Below are positions 51,480-62,900 of a stretch of 64,000 nt of DNA, in pieces. Under the pieces are notes generated by a model. That model was not told the origin of the DNA and did not search any database. It worked only from the letters and a program-made list of their open reading frames with translations. The stretch comes from Pseudomicrostroma phylloplanum. Lineage: Eukaryota; Basidiomycota; Exobasidiomycetes; Microstromatales. The stretch is taken from positions 372,001-436,000 of the forward strand of contig BCHS01000005.1 of assembly GCA_039545275.1 (NCBI GenBank). The letters run 5' to 3'. How positions within the stretch are numbered: position 1 is the stretch's first letter; every line of letters starts with the position of its first letter. A program made the translations under genes and the position numbers.

Positions 51480-51850
51480 GCGACCGAGCCGAGGGGAGGG
51501 CAAGGGAAGGCAACAACGACGGTCGCGGGCAACTCTTTTGGTGTGTTTTGTATTGTAGTCTTCCATCTATCTGTATACTAGCTGCAACAAATTAGATTTC
51601 GGCGACATCTCGCATTTGCAAGTCACTCGGCCTCAGTGTGACGCTGACGAAAAGGCAAGCAAGCAAGGAGTGGAACGAAAGTCAAGACGCAGAAAAAAAA
51701 AGTGACGAGATGGAATGCAAATTGCAGAGAAGCAAGGGGTATAAGAACATGAGTGTGGCCGCAACAGGTTCGTTTCGGTTCTGAGCAACGGGGCGGGTGC
51801 GAGACATGCTAAGGCACGGAAAGCGCGGGACCTCCTGCTCCTCTCCCTGC
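51480..51850. other. Convergent 3' region
   Basis: 3'UTRs of the polymerase kappa gene and the NIMA kinase. A-rich run AGAAAAAAAAAGTG at about 51690 is on the plus strand. No gene. Confidence 0.5.
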
Positions 51851-54696
51851 TCACTCTCGAGCAGAGGTAGAAATGACGGGAACCGCAGGCGCACCAGCTG
51901 ACACCGACGCCGACGGCGTGGTCGCCGCACTGCCAGCAGCACCGTAGAAGCTTCTCCTCGGCCCCTGTCCCGACCCGCTTCCCAGGGAAGGGATCGAGGA
52001 GAGGGCCGAGGGACGCGAGCGCGGTCGCTCCCTGCCCGCGCTAGCGCTCGCGCTTGTAGTGGGCGAGTAGGCGGCGCTTTCGGCCCCGGGGACTTTGCGA
52101 GTGGAGGAGGAGGCGGAGGAAGAAGAAGAGGAAGAAGTGGTAGGGGAGGCTCGAGCAGACTTTTCTTCTGCTGGTGGGAGCAGGGTTGATGTGGTACTAG
52201 ATGAACCTACAACGCTGGCTCGCGGTCGATCGCTGCCTGTCCTAAGCTTGGCCAACGTAGTCGCGCCCGCTGTATCGCCTGCGGCCGACTTGCCCGCAGA
52301 GGCCGTGTTCTGAGCGGCCCGCAGAGCAGCCGCTCTCTGCACTAGCGACGTAGGCCCAGCGGCACTTCCCTTGGCTTTGGCGCTCGCCAATTTGCCAACG
52401 AGACTCGTAGCCGCCTTTGAAGTGGGCTTGCGCAAAAAGGGCGAAGGAAGATCAGGATCGTTCGAGATGTCGTAGATTGGCACCGTCTCGGGGGCTGCTG
52501 CTGCTGCTGCTGCTGCATCGGTCTGACTTGCTTGCTGTTCGCCGGCGGCCGAAGAGGGACGACTATGAGGGTGTGTCAAAAGGGAAGAAGCCGAGTCGTG
52601 CTTGTTGGTCGAGAGTCCGGCGCCGACTAGATCCTGTAGAATCTGCTCATTGGATCGGACCTCTCCGGACGCCCCGCTGGCAGGCCTGGCATCCTGCTCT
52701 GATTGTTCGACATCCGCCTTGTCTTGCTCAGCGTTGTCTTCACTGCGTCGCTGCTGGTCTAGCGTAATCCTTCGAGCTCGTTGCTGCTTCAAAAGCGACA
52801 GCGCCGGGCTTCCGGGTACACCGCCGTACATCGAGTCGTTCTCCTTCTCGTCGACCGTGACATCCTTCATCGTGGTGTCCGACTTGTCCGCTGCAGGGTT
52901 GTACCGCTCCCTCTCGAGCAGCTGGCCTACCCGCCCAGTACGAAGGGAAGACATGGACTTGCGAGCCGACACTGGCGGATGAGGTGGCCGGCGGTCTTGC
53001 GTCGGTGAGGCGTAAAGTGACTTTCTCGAGATGGGCTCTGACCTCGGCGCGCGGTTCAATGTGGGTTTTGTGGGAGAGTCACCCGTCGGTGAGTCGTTGC
53101 TCGGTCGACGAGAGCTCCCAGCGACGACCCTATCAGTAGCAGCTTTAGGTAGAGCTCCCCATTCGTCGATGGCTGCAGAGTCTTCCCTTGCCTCACTAGC
53201 CTTCGCTGCGGAGCTGAGGTTGACGAGACTCTTTTTCCTCCTCGCACTACTTGTGCTGGTACTGGCGCCCGCTGAGCTCGAAGCGGTTTGGGCGCTCCTT
53301 GCAGCGAGCTCTGCTTTCACCCTTCTCTCGACCTCTCTCTGAACTGCCGTTTCGAATTCGCTCTGCATCTGATGTTCGCGTAGACGCAGCTCATTCATCA
53401 GCCGCTGGTGCTCGTCCTCCAGCTCTTTCTCTTTCCAAATAAGACGTGTCGCTTCGGCCTCTAGCTCGCCCTTGCGCTTCTCCAGCTCAGCTTCATACTC
53501 TTCGTTGGAGAAGTCTTGGTGAGCATGGAGCCGATTTGCTCCTGCTGCCTTTTCATCGAAGGCCTCTTCTCTGGCGAGAAGAGCTGCCTCCCTCTCCTTA
53601 AGCTGTCTCGCCAAGGTAGTAAGCTCCAGTGCTTGGGCAGTGACTCTGATCTGCGGCACTTCAAGAAGCTGCTTCGTCGTTGGTCGTCTACGGGGCTGTA
53701 GATCCAGCATTGTGCGAACGACGTGATTGAGCTCCTGTGAGTATGCCCGAGGTAGTCTGGGCACTTGTCCCGACTTGATCTTCAGGGTAAGCTCAGCCTG
53801 GGAGTGGGCGTCGAAGGGCGGAGCCAAAGCGCACAGCTCAAAGATGACACACGCCAGCGCCCAGATGTCGCTCTTCACATCGTACGCAGCTCCTGTTGTC
53901 AGCTCGGGACTCATGTAGTATGGTGTGCCGACGTAAGTGTTAGCAAAGGACACTGCTCCTTGAAGCTCCTTGCTCAGACCAAAGTCACCGAGCTTGATGT
54001 TGTTCTCGTGATCTAGAAAGACATTCTCAGGCTTGATGTCTCGATGTAGCAGCGTCCTTGGCGGATCTCCGGCTGCTGACTCCTCTGTCCGGCGGTTGTG
54101 ACAGGCATCCAGGGCTTGTACCAGCTGGGCGAAGTACCCCCACACTGTGTCTTCGGGCAGAAGCTGACTGGAGGGGGGGTAAGAGCGTAGAACGCAAGCT
54201 CTGATGAGCACAGATGGGCCTCACTGAGCTGATACCTCTTCTTACTCACTTCTTCCTTCGACATTGCTTGATTACCTCGCCGAGGTCTCCCCCTTGGCAG
54301 AACTCCATGACGATGTACAAGGTGCTGCACAATGGCAATGCGAAGGGAGTAAGGTCAGCTCCCCTCTCGACAGCTCTCAGACGGGCCAATTACTCACTTC
54401 GACTCCGTATCAGCAAATCTCTCCTCGTACTGAACGATGTTTTTGTGTGTCAACTTCCTGAGGATATTGACTTCTGCCACGATCTGCGCCCGATCTCTGG
54501 GCGACATGCGATCATAGCTCAACTCTTTCCTTGCAAAGACTTTGCCATCTGACTTGCGAACGACTTTGCGGATCTGTCCAAAAGAGCCTTTGCCGATGAT
54601 TTCGACATTTTCGTAGCCTTCTAGGACGGACTCATAGGTATTGGCGGCGTGCTTGCGGGTGGAACTGCCGGACCTCGCGGTGGCTGGGCGAGACAT
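51851..54696 (-). CDS. nimA: NIMA-family cell-cycle kinase
   Basis: Ser/Thr kinase promoting mitotic entry, chromatin condensation and spindle/SPB function. Three exons, 54696-54398, 54324-54250 and 54167-51851, give 896 aa in phase. Kinase motifs: YENVEIIGKGSFGQIRKVVRKSDGKVFARKEL (Gly loop and ATP Lys), QIVAEVNILRKLTHKNIVQY, TLYIVMEFCQGGDLGEVI, LLHRDIKPENVFLD (catalytic HRD), LGDFGLSK (DFG), YVGTPYYMSPE and DIWALACVIFELCALAPPF. The activation segment FANTYVGTPYYMSPE is the NIMA/Nek2 version. The catalytic domain is followed by a coiled coil (about 330-430: REAALLAREEAFDEKAAG...KELEDEHQRLMNELRLREHQMQSEFETAV) and a 450-residue Ser/Pro/Ala-rich tail with SP/TP sites and, at 52494-52516, an alanine repeat. 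Confidence 0.95.
52494..52516. repeat. (GCT)n repeat in the NIMA tail
   Basis: Pure trinucleotide run of about eight units, read on the minus strand as alanine codons in the disordered C-terminal tail (ASQTDAAAAAAAAPETV). Confidence 0.85.
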
Positions 54697-55082
54697 GTTT
54701 TGGGCGTGAGCGGTGCCCTGAAATCCAGGGCCCGAGGGGAAGCAAGCGCAAATCTATGGAACACAAAGCTCTATGCTGGAGAGACCATGCGTGTATGCTG
54801 AATACGAGGAGGTCAGATGCTGTTCTGAAATACAGAGGCCATAAGGTGTGAGTGGTTGGTGGTGTTACTTGGAACGAGTAGAATGCAACCAACACTTTGG
54901 TTGCCAGGCGCGCGTGGAGCAGCAGAGGCGCCGTGCGGAAAGAGGATGATTGAGCGAGCAGGCCTCGTGGAGAAGCATCACCACCGCCCAGAGCTGCAAG
55001 CTACCACACCAGCTGTCAAACTAATAGTACAGTAGTAGCCAATCGCCCCTTATCGAGAGCGTTCTACACCACCACCAAGACC
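54697..55082. promoter_or_regulatory. Divergent promoter of the NIMA and ESS1 genes
   Basis: 386 bp between two start codons. The right end TCTACACCACCACCAAGACC is the ESS1 leader. No TATA seen. Confidence 0.45.
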
Positions 55083-55782
55083 ATGTCTTCCTCTGCCTCT
55101 TCGTGGGAGGTGCGCTTCAGCAACAGTCGCCAGCTCCCCTACTTCTACAACAGCGGCACACAGGAGTCCACCTGGCAGGAGCCTCAGGGTCTCTCTCCCG
55201 ATGACATTGCCAAACTTCCCGGAGCAGCAGAGAACCTCAACCGAGCTGCCAATGCTTCTAGCCAGAAGGCGGCACCGGCTGCACCTGACGGACAGGTGCG
55301 CGCTAGTCACCTCCTGGTCAAGCACGCGAACAGTAGGAGGCCCTCCAGCTGGAAGGACGTGAGTGGGCCCTTCACGAGTTGCTGATGTGCTGCTTGAGCC
55401 TTGCTAACGTAACTCTGATCATCGTGCCTACACAGTCTAACATCACTCGAAGCCCTCAAGAGGCAGAGCAGATCATTCGCAAGCACATCGAGGCTCTAGG
55501 CGACAAGCCCTCCCCACAAAAGTTCGCTGAGCTCGCTTCCGTCCACTCGTGAGTGTCTCGCCCCACCGCTACATCTACGTCTGCTGACTGGTCATCATGG
55601 TGTTCACCTGGTTCTCCTACAGTGACTGCTCCTCGGCCAGGCAAGGCGGTGACCTTGGCTTCTTTGGCCGTGGACAGATGCAGAAGCCCTTCGAGGAGGC
55701 CACCTACGCCCTGCCAGTGGGCGGCATGAGCGGCGTTATTCAGACAGATAGTGGAACGCACATCATCCTCAGGACTGCCTGA
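55083..55782 (+). CDS. ESS1: Pin1/Ess1 peptidyl-prolyl isomerase (WW-parvulin)
   Basis: Isomerises phospho-Ser/Thr-Pro bonds, including those in the RNA polymerase II tail and in mitotic proteins. Three exons, 55083-55358, 55436-55548 and 55623-55782, give 182 aa, near the usual length. WW domain about 7-37: [27 protein letters not shown], both Trp present. Parvulin domain from [21 protein letters not shown]; the splice joins it to [21 protein letters not shown]. Then [61 protein letters not shown], with the catalytic Cys (DCSSA) and the phosphate-binding Arg pair (SRRPSSW) visible. Confidence 0.97.
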
Positions 55783-56157
55783 GTGCTCAGAAGGAGGCTT
55801 GAAGTAGGTGGAAGGCTTTGGTCGATGGAGGCTGACGAGATGTAAAGGAGTCACAACGGTCATGTCAAATCCATGCGGGGTGATTACATGGATATCGCCA
55901 GACCTTGTGCGTGATTGGAAGAGGTACCAACAGACCGCCACCGTGCCTCTGACTGTGATGCTGCCTGTGAGCTCTGTCTGCTTTGCCACTGTCATGCCTT
56001 GTGTGTCGCCATGGTCCCAGATCATGCATTTGTTCGCCGCGACTTTGACCTCCACTGCTACGCTCACCTCGGCTGGCGGAGCTACGAGTCCGGCACAGAG
56101 CCACTTCTTCCTCCTCCCGCACCTCTCACAGCTCTCCCTCTACCTCCAAGTGTCACC
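55783..56157. other. Intergenic, 0.4 kb
   Basis: ESS1 3'UTR and Gfo/Idh/MocA leader. A few overlapping forward frames reach into the next gene but have no domains. Confidence 0.5.
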
Positions 56158-57632
56158 ATGTCGACTTCTCAGCAGCCCATTCCCGTCTCGGTGAGCTCCT
56201 CACAGCCTCATATAACATCGTCGAGCACGATCTGACCAGCCTACCGGCTCTTTTGCTTCTGTCACGCAGGTCGTAGGGTTCGGCTCCAGCGCACGAACCT
56301 TCCACCTTCCCTTCATTCTGTCCCTCCCAGAATACTTCAAGCTTCATTCCATTCAGCAGCGACCAGGCTCTACCTCTGGCCCACCGGCAGGTAGTGCTCA
56401 CCCAGATGTGGCCATCGCCGCATCTTTCGAGGAGGTCATCTCTGGCCCAACCGCCCTGCCCAAGCCAGGCCTGGTGGTGATCACCACCTCCAATGCTACC
56501 CACTACCCCTTTGCCAAGGCCGCTCTGCAGGCAGGGTACCACGTCATCGTCGAAAAGCCAATCACCTGGCGTGTGTCTGAAGCCGAAGAGCTCGTGAGCC
56601 TCTCGGCCTCTCTAGGACTGGTGTGCGCCTCCTTCAACAACAGGAGGTGGGACTGCGACTTTCTCACCGTCAAGAGCTTGCTCGCCCCGCCAGTGGCCAA
56701 CCCGGAACAGCCCAGCGCCTTGGGCACGCCCGTGTACTATGAGAGCAGGTTCGATCGGTTCAGACCTTGGAGCAAAGGCGGATGGAGGGAGGAGAGTGGG
56801 TTTGATCAAGGCGGTGGGCTGCTCCTGGATTTGGGCAGCCATTTGGCCGATCAGCGTGAGTAGTATCCGCACCACGACCTCTAGCCAGGAGCCCGGAACG
56901 AACAGCTGATCATCCCTTGCTCTCCTGTGTCTGCAAACAGTCCTCTCCCTCTTTGGCCCACCCAAGTCGATCACTGCCTTTGTGACCAACCAGCGCGGCC
57001 AGCTCTCCGCACACGTAGACGACGACTTCCTGATCATTGCCCAGTACCCTCCCACCCGGCCTCTGCCACCCGACGAGCCAGGCGCCGGATCTCGTCTCTC
57101 CGGCCTACGAGCCGTACTAGGTGCAACTGTCCTCTCCACCCATGTCGATGCCGAGCAACCTCGGTTCCGCATCGAGGGCAATCGAGGCAGCTACGAGAAG
57201 AGGGGTACGGATCCGCAGGAGAACCAGCTCAAGAAGGGCTGGACCCCCGCCAACAAGGGCCAGGCATTTGGAGTCTACGAAGAGCACGAGCCCCCGGCGA
57301 TCAAGCTCGGAAGGCTCACCACGTCCCTCGACGCCGGCAGCGAGGCAGTCAAGGCTGGCTCTGGCGCAGCAGGCGCTGCTCCTGTACAGCCCAAGCTGGC
57401 GGTGAATGATGTGCCGACGCTGCCGGGACTGTACACGGACTACTACAAGAATGTGGCACAGGCGATCAAGGCGGGGGAGAGTGCGAAGAATGGCAGTGGG
57501 TCGGTAGAGGCGGCGCATAGGGCCATTGATCAGGTGCTGGTCGTCAAGCCTCAGGAGGCGGCACAGTGTATCAAGTTCCTCAACTTGGCCCGGCAGAGCG
57601 CCCTGGAGGGAAGGACCGTTGAGTGGGAGTAA
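56158..57632 (+). CDS. Gfo/Idh/MocA-family oxidoreductase
   Basis: NAD(P)-dependent oxidoreductase, probably cytosolic, acting on a sugar-like or related substrate. Three exons, 56158-56190, 56270-56855 and 56941-57632, give 436 aa in phase; the 33-nt first exon encodes MSTSQQPIPVS. The Rossmann start VVGFGSSARTFHLPFIL, the EKPIT motif (VIVEKPITWRVSEAEELVSL; catalytic Lys), and GGGLLLDLGSHLADQVLSLFGPPKSI with the conserved His of the family are clear. The C-terminal half is longer than in minimal members, with an insertion of Gly/Ala/Pro-rich sequence (AGSEAVKAGSGAAGAAP). The substrate cannot be read from sequence. Confidence 0.9.
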
Positions 57633-58079
57633 GTGGGTAACCAGGCGGATGGGACGCTGGTAATGCCAGAGACCTCAGAGGGCGAGGGCACACTGACTGT
57701 CCCTGTTGCCCCTCATGCTGCAATTTGCACTCTTCCTCATTGTCTCATTCTCCCCATTCGTTCTGCCTTCGCTCCTCGTCCTCCATTCTTTTGCCTGCCA
57801 TCTAATCACACAATTCTAGACGCTCGTTTCTGCTTTTGAATGTGATCTCATTTGCGAGTCGGGCCCTTGTACAAGAAACGCCGACGATCAGCAGAGCATC
57901 ACCGTCAGGATGGTGAAGAGGCGTGTAATCTTACAAGCGGGAAGGAAAGCTGATGTTGAAGGTGGTGATGATGAAGAGCTAGAGCCAAATGCAACGAGAA
58001 CGGAAGAGAAGACGGGAGGAGAGCAGAGAGACAGACGGTAACCGCCTGCACCATGGTCTTCTCCCAATCGTCGATCCGC
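57633..58079. other. Convergent 3' region
   Basis: Lies between the oxidoreductase and the ribosomal P1 gene. Contains a T/C-rich block at 57720-57790. No gene. Confidence 0.5.
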
Positions 58080-58883
58080 TTAGTCGAAGAGACCGAAACC
58101 CATGTCTGTAAGGAGCGAAAGTGATGCAGCAAGGTCGGTGATGAGTCGACCCTTCTATCATGACTCGACAGTCCACGCCCTTCTTGGTACTCACCGTCGT
58201 CAGACTCCTCCTTCTCCTCCTCCTTCTTCTCCTCCTTCTCCTCAGCGGCACCACCAGCGGCGGCACCTCCAGCAGCGGCGGCGGGGGCAACGGCGGCAGA
58301 TCCACCGGCACCGGAGCCAACGTTGCTCAGGAGCTCCTTGACGTCCTTGCCCTCGAGGGCCTTGGCCAGGAGGGTGGCCCAGATGGGCTCGACGGGGCAG
58401 CCGGCAGCGGTCGTCAGCGAGACGATCTTGTCAGCCTGTGGGAGGAAGGAGAGTCATCTAGGGTCAGCAATTGTCCCGACGTTTGCTTGTGAAGAGACCA
58501 GTCCATCCTGCTTTGGCTATGAAGAAGGACTGCAGCCATACCGGCAGCCTTCCTCGCAACCCCAGTCACAATCCCACTGCAACTCCTAGTCCCACTTTCT
58601 ACCTCGAGATCCCCACCCTGGACTTGTTGCTTTTCCCGCATCGTTCTCGTCATCCATCAACTTGTGTTCTCTATTATGCTATTGTCCTTCCCTTCCCCTG
58701 TGCCGAGCGTCCTAATAGCCCATCTCATCCTGCACTCCTCCCTTTCCTTCCTTCCTTGCTGCGCCTCCTTTCTCTCCCCGGCCAACCCCAACCATCCTGC
58801 ACCTGTATACTCACGGAGATCTCCTGCTGCTCATCGGCGAGGATGAGGGCGGCGTAAGTGGATGCGAGGTCTTGAGATGCCAT
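58080..58883 (-). CDS. RPP1: 60S acidic ribosomal protein P1
   Basis: Ribosomal stalk protein that recruits elongation factors. Three exons, 58883-58815, 58435-58195 and 58105-58080, give 111 aa in phase. The N-terminal domain [63 protein letters not shown] is P1 (not P2, which starts MRYLAAYLL). An Ala/Gly hinge and an acidic tail [16 protein letters not shown] end in the signature DMGFGLFD, split by the last intron. The first intron is long (379 nt), as in many fungal ribosomal protein genes. The promoter is shared with the VOC gene on its right. Confidence 0.97.
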
Positions 58884-59203
58884 TGTGAACGTGATGTGTG
58901 ACGGAGGGTATGTGTGGGTGTCTGTCAGGATTGAGAAAGTGCGAAGCGCTCCGAGGTGTAGAGGCGAATGCGCCTGCGCCTCTGGGATTTCAAGCCGCTG
59001 CAGATCGGAGCGCAGATCACGTGCGCGGTTCGAGGGGTCGCTTACGTAAAGTATGCGTCCCCTTTGGTCGGAAGCGCCCCCGCCAGCCTCGCAGCCTTCC
59101 CCGCACCGCTCATCCGCTGACTGTCACACCAGCGGTGCAACGCTCCACACTTCTGGGGAAGCAGCAGGTCAGCCCCCTCGGTTCGATTCAATTCACATTG
59201 ACC
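58884..59203. promoter_or_regulatory. Divergent promoter of RPP1 and the VOC protein
   Basis: 320 bp. A rightward frame crosses it from 58898 but lacks domains until the VOC ATG. No TATA identified. Confidence 0.45.
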
Positions 59204-59708
59204 ATGCCGCTATCAGTGACTGCCCTCGATCACATCGTCATCACATGTAGCGACCTAGATCGCACAGCCGCCTTCTACCAGCGGCTGGGCATGTCCCTGC
59301 AGACCTTTGGTGACAACCCTTCCCAGAGACGACAGGCCCTCACTTTCGGGCCCGGCACACAGAAGATCAATCTTCACCAGCTTGGGCAAGAGTTTGATCC
59401 ACATGCTGATAAGCCCACTCCCGGGTCGCAGGACTTGTGCTTTGTTGTTGAGATGCCCATTGAGGAGGTGCGCGAGCAGCTGCAGAGGGAGGGCATTGCG
59501 GTTGAGCTGGGGCCTGTGGATAGAGAGGGGGCGAGGGGGAAGATGAGGAGCGTATATGTGAGGGACCCGGATGACAATCTGGTAGAGGTGAGTCTAGTAA
59601 CAAGCCTAGGCAGCCGTGGCTCGGTGCATCTACCAGCATTCGAGGCTGACAGGGAGGCTGTGACTTGGTACTTATCGGCAGCTCGCCTCCTACGGCAAAG
59701 GCGCCTGA
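59204..59708 (+). CDS. Glyoxalase-fold (VOC) domain protein
   Basis: Two exons, 59204-59587 and 59682-59708, give 136 aa. One VOC unit: MPLSVTALDHIVITCSDLDRTAAFYQRLGMSLQTF, then FGPGTQKINLHQLGQEFDPHADKPTPGSQDLCFVVEMPIEEVREQL and VYVRDPDDNLVELASYGKGA. The last 9-codon exon restores the family ending (DPDxNLVELxSY); reading through the intron gives an unrelated tail. His near the start (DHIVI), H in INLHQ and Glu in NLVEL are the metal positions. It matches the GLOD5-type group; the exact reaction is unknown. Confidence 0.88.
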
Positions 59709-59991
59709 TGCACGCTGCGGGCAGCGATTCCGGGCATTGACGGATGGCACACACTGAAGCAGACATGTTTGATTGACAGAGGAGTCAATGGCATGGGAAA
59801 TACAGAATCGATGGTAGAACAGATGTGCGCGGCGTGAAGCGAGCTTGTGCGAGAAAGAAAGTACAGATGTGTGTGTGGAAGTGACGAGGAGACTGAAGTG
59901 TATAGTCGCGAGACCGGCCGACCGAAGCTGGTCCCTTCTATCGTGCTTGCCGGGCCTGTCCCGGTCTGCAACTGCCGCACGCTGGCTTCCT
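59709..59991. other. Convergent 3' region
   Basis: Short gap between the VOC gene and the SNF2-RING gene. No gene seen. Confidence 0.5.
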
Positions 59992-62900
59992 CTAGGCCTT
60001 ACCGTCGCCAAGCAGGACTCTAATGTCCCCGTGCTTCTCTCCCTTGTCGTCCACCTTGCCCCTCTTCTCACTGACCTTGTTCGCAAGGTCCTGCTTCATC
60101 TTTTGGAGCTCGAGCATCCTCTCCTCAATACTCTGCTTCATGATTAGCTTGGTGATGATCGTGGGCTTCGTCTGCCCCAAGCGCACAATCCGGTCGGAAG
60201 CTTGCGACTCCAGCGCAGGATTCCAGGCAGGTTCTACAATGTAGGCGCGGCAAGCTGAGACCAGGTTGAGACCGAAACCTCCTGCTCGCAGACTGATGAG
60301 GAAAACCTCGACGTTCTTCTTACTCTTGAAGTCTTCCAAGGCCACTGCTCGCTCTTGTCTTCGCATCGTACCATCTAGACGGACATAAGTGATACCAGCC
60401 CGGTGAAGAGCTTTGCCGATACGGTCGAGCATCGTCGTCCACTGGGAGAATACAATCGACTTGACTGGCTCGTATACTGTGGGATCGATCTGGTCTGTGG
60501 CTAGGCATACCGACTCGCGAGCTTCGCCAGAAGCCAGCTGCTCCTTTGTAGGGACACAGTGGAGCAGCTGCTGAGCGGAAGGGTCGTAGAGCATCGAAGC
60601 GGGGTTGCAAGCCGAGAAGGGAATGAGGTCTCCGAGGAGAAAGCGAATCTTGGAACTCAGCTCTGGACGATCGTCGAGGTCGATGTGCCGGTCTATCCCA
60701 AAGCCATCACGGTGACGGGAGCTGCCCTTCTTCTTGACAGTGCCATCAGCCTCATCGTCTGACCAGTTGAAGGCGTCTCTCGGACTGTTGACTGTCGAAG
60801 TGACGTCGCTGCCTTCGAGCTGAATGACATCCATGAGAATACTCAGCGAGACACCGCAGGTTGGGCAATCCATGAGCTCCTCCGCCTTGAGCTTCTTGAG
60901 GTTCTTCCATCGCGGTCCCGCCTTTCTGGCAAAGCATGAAGAACAGAAGAGGTGATTGCACTTCGTCATGATTGGCTTGACCCTGTCGTCGCCTCCCTCT
61001 TCCAATGCAGTAGCGCCGCCAGCAGCATCTTCGCTGAAGCGAGAAAGGTCGCAGCGACAAACGCCGCACTCGGCTGCTGAAGACTCGCTGAAGATGTCGA
61101 AGAGCTTTGCCGCCCTCTCACGAGTGATGCCGTCGCGCTTGATGGCCGAGCTCAAGTCTTCGTCGCCCTCCCTCAATCGCTTCAGATCCTTGCTGCTATC
61201 GACTAGACCAGGATGATCGCAGCACATGCGGAGATTGGAGATCTCTTGCAGAATCGTCGCGTAATTGGTGCCAACTGAGCCAGCTGCCTGCATCTCTTCG
61301 AAGTCTTCCTTGTACCGAGCGTGAAGATCCTTGTACTTCGTCTGTTCCCTCTCATCAAAGAAGATCTCTGCAAGGCGCGTATTCTTGGGTGGCAGCTGGA
61401 GGATCGGCTCGCCATTTGCCTTTTTGGAATCTTTGGTACGCCGGAGAGTCAAGAACTTCATGATAGTTTGTACCTTGACGAGGGCCACTTGCTCGAGAGG
61501 TTCATTCTTCTGGCTGGCGTTGCTTCGCTGCACCAAGCTCGACTTCTTTTGACGTTGCCCGCAATGCTGGTCCCAGACCCTGCGATCAGAGAAGGGCTCC
61601 AAGCGGATGAACTTGATCTGCGAGTACAGATCATCAAGGCGATTCTGTACTGGTGTGCCAGTCAAGGAGAGGCGGCGTTGAGCGGAGAGGTTGCAGACAG
61701 CTCGACACTGCATCGTGCGGGCTTCTTTGATCGTATGTGCTTCATCGAGGACGATGCGGAACCACTCGATGCGCTGAAGGGGGTTGACGACTTCTTTGCC
61801 TTTTGGTCTCTTCCTCTTCTTGCGGCCCGCTTTGGTGTCTTCTGTCTTCTTCTGCTTGCCGTTGCCAGGCAAGGCCTTGCCATTCTCGTCTACCATGGCG
61901 AAGTCGCTATCGTCATCTTCTGTGGCGGATCCATCATCGTCTGACGCAGCTTCGCCTGTGGTCCAGACGCGCTGGTTGGCGAACTCGGATGCAAGGGTGG
62001 CGTACGTCGTCATGACAATGTCATGATTGGCAATCTCTGCGGGCGAGTTGGAGCGCGAGCTACCGTGGTAAATGTAGACCTTGGGCCGCGAAGAAGCCTT
62101 CCAGTGCTCCTTGATCTGTTCTTCCCAGTTGGATACGATCGACAGTGGACAGACAATGAGGGTGGCTCGACTCCTAGTGTCAATGTTCTCGATCTGTGCT
62201 CTTTCCAGATCGTTGCGTTGAGCTTCCTGCTTGCCGATCTTCTTCTTCTTCTCGGCTGTTCCTTTCCCTTTCTTGGCACCTGCGCCGCCTTGCAATTGAC
62301 TGGCCATATCAGCAAGAGTATCATCGCCTTCGTCCGCGTCAGCCTTGGCTGTCCTCTTGCCATTGCTATTGAGAAGCTCTTTGATCCCTCCCTTCGGGCC
62401 TCGATATGACCTCTCGAAGTCCTTGGCTTCTTTCAGCGTCGAAGCCAGAGTTGCGATCACTGTGATGGTTTTGCCAAGACCCATGTCGTCTGCTAGGATC
62501 GCCCCCCTGCAGATCTTGGGCTCCTCGGGCTGCTCGTGCTGCGTGACGATGTTCCTGTAGCCGCGAATGGACCCGTCAACGCGCGATTTGATTGGCTGCC
62601 ACAGGGACACATTCCCGTCCTTGGGCAGATCTGGCTCCTCGAACGACCTCTCACGCTCCCTCTCGAGCAGAAAGGTCACAGCCTGTCTCTGGTGTGGGAA
62701 CAGCTCCGACGCAACCATCTCGCTAGTCTCTGCCATCTCCAGATCTTCGCCAGATACCAGCGTGTCGTAGACAGACTCTAGCTGCTTCTTGCGCTCCTCG
62801 TCGGTCATCTCGCGAGTCTGGACGGTCCCGTAGCCGCTTCCGCCTCCACCTCCTGCTCCTCCCAAGATCATCGATGGGCCGTAACGATGTCGACCGAGAG